Assembly (NCBI GenBank): GCA_001798455.1 | Contig: MGSI01000138.1 | Span: 1-9,100 of the forward strand | Origin: Deltaproteobacteria bacterium RIFCSPLOWO2_02_FULL_57_26 | GTDB taxonomy: Bacteria > Desulfobacterota > Binatia > UBA9968 | Direction of reading: 5' to 3' | DNA: 9,100 nucleotides | In this document: positions 1 through 6,383 of the stretch, piece by piece | Layout: each line of letters opens with the position of its first letter | Numbering within the stretch: position 1 is the stretch's first letter | Translations under genes and position numbers: made by a program | Notes under the pieces: model-generated | Told to the model about the DNA's origin: nothing | Databases searched by the model: none | The model's input: only the letters and a program-made list of their open reading frames with translations

Positions 1-866
1 AGGGAAAGCTGGAGGATCCGGGGGAGATCGCGCAGATGAAGTTCATGGAGGCGCTCTATCCGCGGAGCCCGTACGGCCGTCCAGTGGAAGGGACAGAAGC
101 GTCGGTCAAAGCGATTCCACGGGAAGATCTGAGCAAATTTTATGAGCGCTACTATCGCCCTGACCGCGCGATCCTGGCCGTGGTCGGGGATGTCTCCCAC
201 CAGGAAATGCTCGCTGGTTTGGAGGGTGCCTTTAAGCGCTGGAAGGGAGGGACGTCCGGCAGGGAGGTCTTGCCCGCTCCCGCCACGGGTCCGCCAGATT
301 TCATCCGGGTCGACAAGAAAATCACGCAAGCCAATATCGTTATCGGTCATGAGGGCGTTAGGAGAGGCCACCCCGATTACTACGCGATCCAGGTGATGAG
401 CTATATCTTGGGAGGCGGTGGATTCTCTTCCCGGTTGATGGAGTCGATTCGCAATCAGCGCGGCCTGGCCTATTCGGTCTATAGCTCGTTCTACAGCGAG
501 AAAGACGTCGGCACCTTCGAGGTGACCATGCAGACCAAGAACCAGACCGCCGAGGAGGCCATTCGCATCACCAAAGAGGAGATCCGGCGGCTGCGCGAGG
601 ACGGAGTGAGCGAAGAAGAACTCGCCGCCGCGAAGAGCTATCTTACCGGCAGCTTTCCGTTGCGGCTGGACACGAATGCGAGAATAGCGGGATTCCTCTC
701 GCATATGGAGCACTTCGAGCTGGGGTTGAACTATGTCGACCGCTATCCCGACTTGATCGGAGCGGTCAGCCGGGAAGATGTCCGGCGGGTGGCCGAGCGC
801 TACGTCCGGCCGGAGCGGCTTATCGTGGTCGTGGTGGCTGACCAGGAGAAAGCGGCGCTCAAATAG
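1..866 (+). CDS. M16-family zinc peptidase, C-terminal part (5' end outside window)
   Basis: The frame is open from the first bases of the window (GKLEDPGEIAQ precedes the ATG at 36), so that ATG is internal and the gene starts upstream. About 287 residues are visible of a family that is usually 420-450 long. Early on, YPRSPYGRPVEGT and FYERYYRPDRAILAVVGD are the conserved stretch between the two halves of an M16 (pitrilysin or processing-peptidase-like) domain. The second half carries GGGGFSSRLMESIRNQRGLAYSVYS (nt about 411-485), split here as GGGGFSSRL and RGLAYSVYS, the Arg/Tyr motif that helps bind substrate. The zinc motif HxxEH lies in the missing N-terminal part, so activity cannot be judged. 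Such enzymes are Zn-dependent endopeptidases, often periplasmic and often encoded as tandem pairs; a second copy upstream would fit but cannot be seen. Family assignment is firm; substrate is unknown. Confidence 0.9.
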   Translation, partial: GKLEDPGEIAQMKFMEALYPRSPYGRPVEGTEASVKAIPREDLSKFYERYYRPDRAILAVVGDVSHQEMLAGLEGAFKRWKGGTSGREVLPAPATGPPDFIRVDKKITQANIVIGHEGVRRGHPDYYAIQVMSYILGGGGFSSRLMESIRNQRGLAYSVYSSFYSEKDVGTFEVTMQTKNQTAEEAIRITKEEIRRLREDGVSEEELAAAKSYLTGSFPLRLDTNARIAGFLSHMEHFELGLNYVDRYPDLIGAVSREDVRRVAERYVRPERLIVVVVADQEKAALK

Positions 867-884
867 GGCGGGAGGAGCCCCGCC
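867..884 (+). terminator. Possible weak transcription terminator hairpin after the M16 peptidase
   Basis: Directly after the TAG stop, GGCGGG (867-872) pairs with CCCGCC (879-884) across a 6-base loop. The stem is GC-rich, but the following ATGTTATCCC is a poor T-tract. It may be a weak intrinsic terminator or chance pairing in GC-rich sequence. Confidence 0.3.
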
Positions 885-893
885 ATGTTATCC

Positions 894-918
894 CAATTCT
901 GAATTGTCCTCGCAATTC
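894..918. repeat. Three alternating CAATTC/GAATTG arms
   Basis: CAATTC (894-899), GAATTG (901-906) and CAATTC (913-918) lie in succession. The middle arm can pair with either neighbour, with a 1-base or a 6-base spacer. This sits in the AT-richer 204-base gap between the M16 peptidase and the TAXI receptor. It could be an operator-like site for a dimeric regulator; no known regulator motif is recognised. Confidence 0.35.
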
Positions 919-1021
919 CAAATCTAAAATGATGATAATAGGGGTTTGTTTTTGAGTTTCAGCCACTGAGTATTCAAGAATTAGTTTCAAGACCAGGCAC
1001 CTGCTTGATTCCACTACCAAC

Positions 1022-1036
1022 AACGGAGCGTCCGTT
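1022..1036. repeat. Perfect hairpin AACGGA-GCG-TCCGTT in the leader of the TAXI gene
   Basis: A perfect 6-base inverted repeat with a 3-base loop ends 34 bases before the TAXI start codon, upstream of its ribosome binding site. It could be a leader stem, an operator or a remnant terminator (it is followed by TTCCTTAA, a weak T-run). No clear sigma70 promoter is visible in the gap 867-1070. Confidence 0.4.
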
Positions 1037-1070
1037 TCCTTAATCGGAAGCCAAGAAGGAGAAGGGAAAG

Positions 1071-2078
1071 ATGGTAAGACGAGCGTTGGCAGGAATCATA
1101 ATCTCGCTAGTCGTCTTCACCCAAGGGGCGAACCTGGCGTTGGCCGCCGCTCCCCGAAGCGCTACACTGGCTACCCACGCGGTGGGAACTGGCTTCAACG
1201 CCATGGGAATGGGAATCGGGGCTGTGGTAAGCCGTCACACGCCGGTGACGGTCCGGGTCCAGCCCTTCGCCGGGCCTCCCGCATGGCTTCCCTCCATGGA
1301 CAAGGGGGAGACAGACATGGGTATCCTTACCGGCGCGGATGCCATCAGTTCATACAAGGGAGTTACGATTTATAAAAGGCCATTCAAAAACACCCGGATT
1401 CTTGTCGTCGGCGGCGCGCTTGGACTCAGCTTTTTTGTCCCCAAAGACTCTCCCATTGAAACCGTCGCGGACTTGAAAGGGAAAAGAATCCCGACGGATT
1501 TCCCTGCAATCCCGATTGTCCGCTTGAGCTCTACAGCGGCGCTCGCAACCGCCGGCCTCTCCTACAATGACATCGTAAAAGTCCCCGTCTCGGATATGAC
1601 GGCAAGCACTCAAGCTTATTTGGAGGCGAGGCTCGATGCGGGGTGGCTCACAGTGGGCGCCCCCGCGGCCGAGGAGGTCAATGCCCGCACGGGGGGAATG
1701 AAGTTCATCTCGGTGATTTCCTCCTCAGAAGGGGCAAAGAGGATGGCAGATGTCTACCCCGGCAGTTATCCGAGCGTTCTCAAGGCGGGAACTTCAACAG
1801 GCCTTCTGAAGGACACCGCCGTCCTGACGAATGACATCTATCTGGTGGCGGGCAAAGATTTAAGCGACGAGGCCGCCTATGAGGTCGTCAAGGTTCTTTG
1901 GGAATTCAACCAAGAGCTGGGTGCTGCCTACCCTCTCTTGAAAGAATGGCGGCGCGAGCGCATGGTGGTCTCCCGAGCCTTCATTCCTTACCACCCGGGC
2001 GCTATCAAATTCTTCAGGGAAAAAGGGCTCTGGACCCAGGAGATGGAAGCCCTGCAGGCAAGACTCTTGAGTCAATAA
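1071..2078 (+). CDS. TAXI-family TRAP transporter solute-binding protein
   Basis: This 335-residue protein is a likely periplasmic receptor that captures an organic solute for a TRAP-type secondary transporter. The N-terminus is a typical signal peptide: VRR, a hydrophobic stretch at about residues 5-18, and a probable Ala-X-Ala cleavage site near residue 25. The mature start has the glycine-rich segment VGTGFNAMGMGIGAVVSRH, which in TAXI proteins forms the first ligand-binding loop. Further TAXI-like stretches are DLKGKRI in mid-protein, then YPGSYP, DIYLVAGKDLSDEAAYEVVK and, near the C-terminus, PYHPGAIKFFREKGLW. Length matches the family (about 320-340). AAGGAG at 1056-1061, 9 bases before the ATG, supports the start. 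No TRAP membrane subunit (fused DctQM type) is in the window, so its partner is unknown; the TctAB permease nearby belongs to a different family. The ligand cannot be predicted. Confidence 0.9.
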   Translation: MVRRALAGIIISLVVFTQGANLALAAAPRSATLATHAVGTGFNAMGMGIGAVVSRHTPVTVRVQPFAGPPAWLPSMDKGETDMGILTGADAISSYKGVTIYKRPFKNTRILVVGGALGLSFFVPKDSPIETVADLKGKRIPTDFPAIPIVRLSSTAALATAGLSYNDIVKVPVSDMTASTQAYLEARLDAGWLTVGAPAAEEVNARTGGMKFISVISSSEGAKRMADVYPGSYPSVLKAGTSTGLLKDTAVLTNDIYLVAGKDLSDEAAYEVVKVLWEFNQELGAAYPLLKEWRRERMVVSRAFIPYHPGAIKFFREKGLWTQEMEALQARLLSQ

Positions 2079-2089
2079 GGGAAAAGGGG

Positions 2090-2102
2090 GCCAAGTGTTG
2101 GC
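2090..2102 (+). terminator. Possible weak terminator stem after the TAXI gene
   Basis: GCCAA (2090-2094) pairs with TTGGC (2098-2102) around a GTG loop, 12 bases after the TAA stop and followed by TCTTCC. The stem can extend only through G-U pairs. It is well placed but weak, so the call is tentative. Confidence 0.25.
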
Positions 2103-2140
2103 TCTTCCATTGACTATGATTCTTACCCCCAATGGGCCGC

Positions 2141-2170
2141 TTGACAGCTCCCTAAGGAGTGTAGTAGGAA
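2141..2170 (+). promoter_or_regulatory. Candidate sigma70-type promoter for the response regulator
   Basis: A consensus -35 box TTGACA (2141-2146) is followed after 18 bases by TAGGAA (2165-2170), a poor -10 box. Transcription would start near 2177, about 35 bases before the response regulator ATG. The perfect -35 is suggestive; the weak -10 keeps confidence low. Confidence 0.3.
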
Positions 2171-2212
2171 CGAAGCGCCGGTGACCGCAGCACCGAAAGG
2201 AAACATGGTTTC

Positions 2213-2593
2213 ATGAAGAAGGTCCTTATCGTCGAAGACCATCCGGATATGCGTGAGCTCCTGATTTGGCAGATGGAGCTGATGGGGTTTTCGGCCATTC
2301 CGGCCAAGCACGGCAAGGAAGGTGTGGAGAAGGCGATCGAAGAAAAGCCCCATCTCATCCTGATGGATATTATGCTTCCGGGAATGGACGGTTGGGAGGC
2401 GACTCGCGTTCTCCGCTCCAATCCCGAGACGCGGGACATCCCGATTTTGGCTGCCACCGCCCTGTTCAGGGAATCGGATCTCCGGACCTGTCTCGAAGTG
2501 GGGTGCAACGATTACCTCGTCAAGCCATTCAGCTTTCAAGAACTGCAGGGAAAAGTTAAGGAATACATCTCTCCAAACGCAAGTAGTCACTAA
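2213..2593 (+). CDS. Single-domain CheY-like response regulator
   Basis: This 126-residue protein is a stand-alone phosphoacceptor receiver domain with no output domain. All key residues are present: the acidic pair E8/D9 that binds Mg2+, the phosphoacceptor D52 in MDIMLPGMDG, the switch T82 in the LAATA strand, and K104 in LVKPF. Position 101 is Tyr (NDYLVKPF), the aromatic switch residue. The protein ends about 15 residues after K104, so nothing but the receiver fits. It would be phosphorylated by a histidine kinase and act by protein contact or phosphorelay, but no kinase gene is in the window. The start is fixed by an in-frame stop at 2165 with no other start codon after it. AAAGGA (2196-2201) is a plausible but slightly distant ribosome binding site, and a 4-codon ATG-GTT-TCA-TGA frame (2205-2216) overlaps the start. 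The neighbours do not reveal its pathway. Confidence 0.95.
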   Translation: MKKVLIVEDHPDMRELLIWQMELMGFSAIPAKHGKEGVEKAIEEKPHLILMDIMLPGMDGWEATRVLRSNPETRDIPILAATALFRESDLRTCLEVGCNDYLVKPFSFQELQGKVKEYISPNASSH

Positions 2594-2598
2594 TTGCT

Positions 2599-2627
2599 GA
2601 AACAGATTCCCCCTTTTCCGCTGTTTC
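2599..2627 (+). terminator. Possible stem-loop between response regulator and CCA enzyme
   Basis: GAAACAG (2599-2605) is perfectly complementary to CTGTTTC (2621-2627) around a 15-base pyrimidine-rich loop. It starts 5 bases after the response regulator stop. The downstream run is CCCCTT rather than T-rich, so it is a poor intrinsic terminator and might only mark the gene boundary. Confidence 0.3.
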
Positions 2628-2645
2628 CCCCTTAGAGTAACCGGC

Positions 2646-2650
2646 AGGGG
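2646..2650 (+). promoter_or_regulatory. Ribosome binding site fixing the GTG start of the CCA enzyme
   Basis: AGGGG lies 7 bases before the GTG at 2658. No in-frame ATG occurs until codon 102, well past the nucleotidyltransferase motif, so this site decides the start. Confidence 0.6.
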
Positions 2651-2657
2651 TTGCTCT

Positions 2658-3971
2658 GTGTCACAAAGGGAAAAGGCCAATTCGATTATCCAGCATCTGC
2701 GCGAGCAGGGCTACCAAGCCTACCTGGCTGGCGGCTGTGTGCGGGATTTCCTCCTGGGGAAGGAACCGCAAGATTACGACATCGCCACCGATGCCAGGCC
2801 GGAAGCGATAGAAAAGATTTTTCCACAGACGGTTGCGGTAGGGACGCAGTTCGGCGTGACGCTGGTCATTGTCGAGAGCGAGGGTTTTGAGGTGGCAACC
2901 TTTCGCGATGACGGGCCTTACCTCGACGGCCGCCGACCGAGCCAAGTCCGTTTTGCCAGCATGGAGGAGGATATCCGGCGGCGTGACTTCACGATCAATG
3001 GCATGATGTACGACCCGGTGGCCGATCGGGTCGTCGATCTGGTGGGCGGCAGGACGGACCTGAGCCGGCGTTCGATCCGTGCCATAGGTAATCCGCAGGA
3101 GAGGTTTGAGGAGGACCGTCTGCGAATGGTCCGGGCGGTCAGGTTCGCCGCCAGCCTTGGTTTCACTATCGAGGGGCGGACATTCAGGGCCATTCAGACA
3201 CAGGCGCCGACGATCACGCGAATCTCCTGGGAGCGCATCGGCGAGGAGATCACCAGAATCTTGACCGAGGGAGGGGCTCGAAGGGGGTTCGAGCTTCTCG
3301 ATGCAAGCGGGCTGCTCAAAATCTTGCTGCCGGAAATCGAGGCCACGAAAGGCGTGGAGCAGAGCCCGGATTTTCACCCCGAGGGGGATGTCTTTACCCA
3401 TACGATGTTGACGCTCGGCCGCCTTGGGCGCCCCACGGAGACGCTGGCCTACGGTTGCCTTCTGCACGACGTGGCCAAGCCCGTCTGCATACAGAAAGAG
3501 GACGACCGGGTAACTTTTTATGGCCATCCCGAGAAGGGAGCGGAGATGGCGGTGGAGATTCTGAAGCGCCTGAAACGGAGCCGCGCGGTCTGGGAGAGGG
3601 TGGCCTATTTGGTCCGAAGCCATCTGCGCCACACGCAGGCCCCTCGCATGCGCCTCAGCACGCTCAAGCGATTTCTGGGCGAGGAAGGGATTGAAGAGCT
3701 TTTAGACCTCGTGCGCATCGATGGGCTCTCCGCCAACGGTAATCTCCAGCACTACTATTTTTGCAAGCGAAAACTGGCCGAGCTCAAAGAGGAAGAGATC
3801 CATCCTGAGCCCCTGCTTCGTGGCAGAGATCTCATCGCGATGGGATTTTCTCCCGGCCCGGTATTCCAGAAGATCCTGCGGGAGGTGGAAGAGGCCCAGC
3901 TTGAAGGAGAAATCGGGAGCCGTGACGAGGCGTTGGCGTGGGTAGGCGAGCGGTATAAACGAAGCCCCTAG
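2658..3971 (+). CDS. cca: CCA tRNA nucleotidyltransferase / poly(A) polymerase family, with HD domain
   Basis: This 437-residue enzyme probably adds or repairs the 3' CCA end of tRNAs in the cytoplasm, using CTP and ATP. The N-terminal class II nucleotidyltransferase head has the GG motif at residues 25-26, catalytic DYD at 39-41 and the RRRDFTIN motif at 107-114. The neck motif EEDRLRMVRAVRF (151-163) follows. A C-terminal HD phosphohydrolase-type domain has H248, HD at 270-271 in LLHDVAKP, and H290, as in HD-containing CCA enzymes such as that of E. coli. The tail PLLRGRDLIAMGFSPGPVF and the following EAQLEGEI segment are typical of bacterial members. The GTG start is supported by AGGGG 7 bases upstream. 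Bacterial poly(A) polymerases share the head domain, and sequence alone does not exclude that role, but the HD domain and ordinary C-terminus favour CCA addition. The molybdenum subunit gene follows 39 bases later on the same strand. Confidence 0.9.
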   Translation: MSQREKANSIIQHLREQGYQAYLAGGCVRDFLLGKEPQDYDIATDARPEAIEKIFPQTVAVGTQFGVTLVIVESEGFEVATFRDDGPYLDGRRPSQVRFASMEEDIRRRDFTINGMMYDPVADRVVDLVGGRTDLSRRSIRAIGNPQERFEEDRLRMVRAVRFAASLGFTIEGRTFRAIQTQAPTITRISWERIGEEITRILTEGGARRGFELLDASGLLKILLPEIEATKGVEQSPDFHPEGDVFTHTMLTLGRLGRPTETLAYGCLLHDVAKPVCIQKEDDRVTFYGHPEKGAEMAVEILKRLKRSRAVWERVAYLVRSHLRHTQAPRMRLSTLKRFLGEEGIEELLDLVRIDGLSANGNLQHYYFCKRKLAELKEEEIHPEPLLRGRDLIAMGFSPGPVFQKILREVEEAQLEGEIGSRDEALAWVGERYKRSP

Positions 3972-4010
3972 TCCCTTTACTTTGAGGTGCCCGTATACTA
4001 GAGACATCCT

Positions 4011-6329
4011 ATGAAAAAGTCGCCAGCTCTGAAAGTCGTCGGCAGCTCATTGCTCCGCGTTGACGGAGAGGAAAAGGTCACCGGGCGGGCCGTTTATACC
4101 AGTGATATCCAGGTTCCGGGAATGGCTTTTGGAAAAATCCTGCGCAGCCCTTATGCCCACGCGCGGCTGCTGAAGGTCGACGCCCAAAAGGCAGCCAGAC
4201 TTCCCGGCGTGATCACGGTCCTGAGTCGCGACGATATCGTCAGGTACGAGCTCTTTGGCGCCGCCTACAAAGACCAGCCCATTGTCGCGATCGATAAGGT
4301 GCGCTACGTGGGAGATCCGGTGGCGGCGGTTGTGGGCGTGGATGAGGCAACTGCGGACGAGGCGGTGGCTCTCATCGAGGCGGAGTATGGGGAATTGCCC
4401 GCGGTGACTTCCATTGACGAGGCGCTCGCGCCCGGCGCGCCCTTGGTCCATGAGGCTGGGGCCGGAGGCGGGGAACTCATGGGGTATCATTATCAAGCTC
4501 CGAAGGAGTTTCAGGGAACCAATCTCTGCTATCGGTTCACTTACACCAGGGGCGACATCGAGGAAGGGTTCAAAAAATCGGCGTACATTTTCGAGGATAC
4601 CTTTCATTTCTCCAGGGTGCACCACTATTCTATGGAGCCCCACGCTACCGTGGCGCAGGTGAGCGGAGATATGATCACGCTTTGGGCCTCCTCTCAGGAC
4701 CCCTTCACCCTGAGGGAACACATCGCCGCGGTTTTCCATGTGCCGTTGAACAAGGTCCGGGTGATCGTTCCCTATGTCGGCGGAGGTTATGGCGGCAAGC
4801 TTTCGGTCAAGACCGAGCCACTGGTGGTAGCTCTCTCGTGGAAGGCTAAGCGGCCGGTCAAAATCGTCCATTCCGTTGAGGAGAGCTTTAAGACTGTCAG
4901 CCGGCATCCGGCTCGATATCGCGTCAAAACGGGAGTCGGTCGAGATGGTCGCCTGATCGCGAGACAGTGCGAGATTTTCATGGACACCGGAGCGTATGCG
5001 GATGCAGGACCGCGCGTCACGCAAAAGGCCGGTTATCGGGCGGTGGGCCCTTACCGGATCCCCCACGTCAAGACCGATGCTTACACGGTCTACTCCAACA
5101 CGGTTCCCGCCGGCGCCTTCCGGGGCTTCGGTACGCTTCAGGTCACCTGGGCCTATGAGTCGCAGATGGACATCATCGCGCACAAATTGGGCATCGATCC
5201 CCTCGAGCTTCGGCTCAAGAATTTGCTGCGCAAAGGGGAGCTCTACACCCCGGGGGACACGCCCGTCGATTGTGATCTGAAAGAAGGGTTGCTTCGAGCG
5301 GCAAAGGAAGTCGGTTGGAAGCGGAAAAAGAGCAAGCCCAATACAGGGAAGGGCATCAGTTGCTGCATGAAAGACGGCGGTGGGACCTACAAGGTCGCCT
5401 CTGCGGCGGTCAAGATGACCCCGGACGGCAGCATTTTCCTTCTGACCGGAACGGTGGAAATCGGTCAGGGCGCTCGAACTGCCTTGAGCCAGGTGGTAGC
5501 CGAGGAGTTGGGCGTGCCTTTGGAGCGCGTCATTGTGGCCGAGCTCGACACCGACGCGACTCCCTTCGATGCGGCCACCAATGCCAGCAGTTCGATGGTG
5601 GTGATGGGGCTCTGCACGCAACGGGCGGCGCAAGACCTCAGACGACAACTGCTGCGCGCCGCTTCCAAACCTCTGAAGGAAAAGGTCGAGCGCTTATCGC
5701 TTGAAAATGGCAGAGTCTGCAACGCGAGGGGCCGGAGCGTTTCCTATGAAGAGGTCCTGACCAAACATTTTGGCGCTAAGGCGGGAGAGATCATTGGCAG
5801 GGGCTTTTACCAGGACAAAAAGAGCGCGAAGGCCGTGCTTGGCTCCCCGACCACCTTTTGGGAGACGAGCTGGGGAGGTTGTGAGGTAGAGGTAGATCCA
5901 GATAGCGGCCAGCTCAAAATTCTAAAGTATGTCTCAATTTCGGACGTTGGCAAGGCCATTCATCCGCTTCAATGCGTCGGCCAGGACGAAGGGGGAGTCC
6001 TGTTCGGAATCGGACATACGCTGATGGAAGAGATGGTCTACAAGGACGGCCAGCTCCTCAATCCCAATCTGGTCGACTACCGGCTGCCCCGGTTTAGCGA
6101 TCTGCCGGAAGAATTTGAGACGATCCTGTTCGAGAATCAGAATGGCCCGGGGCCCTACGGATCCAAGGGATTGGGCGAAGGCTCACTCCTACCGGTAGCC
6201 TCCGCGGTAGCCAACGCCGTCTATGACGCAGTTGGGGTGAGGATTTACGATTTGCCACTGACCCCCGAGAAGGTTTGGCGCGCCATTAAGAAAGGGCCGG
6301 TGCAGAAGGCTGACAGAGCTATGACTTGA
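4011..6329 (+). CDS. Xanthine dehydrogenase-family molybdopterin-binding (large) subunit
   Basis: This 772-residue protein is the catalytic molybdenum subunit of a molybdenum hydroxylase (xanthine dehydrogenase, aldehyde oxidase or 4-hydroxybenzoyl-CoA reductase alpha type), which hydroxylates or reduces an aromatic or aldehyde substrate. It is full length. The N-terminal hammerhead domain (about residues 10-125) includes VDGEEKVTGRAVYTSDI and ILRSPYAHARL. Cofactor-binding motifs follow: GGGYGGK at 257-263, AFRGFG at 369-374 and GQG at 485-487. The catalytic glutamate is E723 in KGLGEGSLLP. The AFRGFG loop differs from the AYxCSFR loop of form I carbon monoxide dehydrogenase, so CoxL is unlikely. 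There is no signal peptide, suggesting a cytoplasmic location. An in-frame TAG at 3999 leaves no earlier start, and the Shine-Dalgarno sequence is weak. No FAD or 2Fe-2S subunit gene lies beside it, which is unusual. Family is certain; substrate is not. Confidence 0.95.
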   Translation: MKKSPALKVVGSSLLRVDGEEKVTGRAVYTSDIQVPGMAFGKILRSPYAHARLLKVDAQKAARLPGVITVLSRDDIVRYELFGAAYKDQPIVAIDKVRYVGDPVAAVVGVDEATADEAVALIEAEYGELPAVTSIDEALAPGAPLVHEAGAGGGELMGYHYQAPKEFQGTNLCYRFTYTRGDIEEGFKKSAYIFEDTFHFSRVHHYSMEPHATVAQVSGDMITLWASSQDPFTLREHIAAVFHVPLNKVRVIVPYVGGGYGGKLSVKTEPLVVALSWKAKRPVKIVHSVEESFKTVSRHPARYRVKTGVGRDGRLIARQCEIFMDTGAYADAGPRVTQKAGYRAVGPYRIPHVKTDAYTVYSNTVPAGAFRGFGTLQVTWAYESQMDIIAHKLGIDPLELRLKNLLRKGELYTPGDTPVDCDLKEGLLRAAKEVGWKRKKSKPNTGKGISCCMKDGGGTYKVASAAVKMTPDGSIFLLTGTVEIGQGARTALSQVVAEELGVPLERVIVAELDTDATPFDAATNASSSMVVMGLCTQRAAQDLRRQLLRAASKPLKEKVERLSLENGRVCNARGRSVSYEEVLTKHFGAKAGEIIGRGFYQDKKSAKAVLGSPTTFWETSWGGCEVEVDPDSGQLKILKYVSISDVGKAIHPLQCVGQDEGGVLFGIGHTLMEEMVYKDGQLLNPNLVDYRLPRFSDLPEEFETILFENQNGPGPYGSKGLGEGSLLPVASAVANAVYDAVGVRIYDLPLTPEKVWRAIKKGPVQKADRAMT

Positions 6330-6339
6330 ATATAGCGAA

Positions 6340-6382
6340 GCGATTCAACGTTGGAAACATTCAAAACGTTCAAGCCGTTCAA
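6340..6382. repeat. Short 9-base tandem repeats with core CGTTCAA in a convergent gap
   Basis: Three head-to-tail 9-base units lie at 6356-6364 (AACATTCAA), 6365-6373 (AACGTTCAA) and 6374-6382 (GCCGTTCAA). A related GCGATTCAA is at 6340-6348, followed by CGTTGGA. The array ends one base before the stop codon of the TctAB gene. The gap is only 54 bases long and separates two converging genes. TTGAAT (6326-6331) can also pair with ATTCAA (6343-6348), but there is no strong terminator hairpin. Confidence 0.5.
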
Positions 6383-6383
6383 A

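Noticed and set aside
2123..2680. 185-codon open frame on the minus strand
   Set aside because: Antisense to the complete response regulator with all its catalytic residues; no family features of its own.
2661..3632. 323-codon open frame on the minus strand
   Set aside because: Antisense to the CCA enzyme, with no recognisable motifs; a shadow frame.
3994..3999. TATACT as a -10 box for the molybdenum hydroxylase gene
   Set aside because: No matching -35 box at 16-18 bases spacing, and the leader would be only about five bases long.
4047..5648. 533-codon open frame on the minus strand
   Set aside because: It lies wholly antisense to the molybdenum hydroxylase subunit, whose motifs are unmistakable. 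The antisense translation is Arg/His-rich and resembles no family; it is a codon-bias shadow in GC-rich DNA.
4011..6329. Carbon monoxide dehydrogenase large subunit (CoxL)
   Set aside because: The active-site loop reads AFRGFG rather than AYxCSFR, so a form I CO dehydrogenase is not supported; the general family name is used.
6340..6382. CRISPR-like array
   Set aside because: The units are 9 bases long, contiguous and imperfect, with no spacers and no cas genes.
6330..6383. Bidirectional terminator between the convergent genes
   Set aside because: Only a 6-base AT-rich inverted repeat (6326-6331 with 6343-6348) and an 8-base palindrome CAACGTTG (6346-6353) are present; neither has a stable stem with a T-run.
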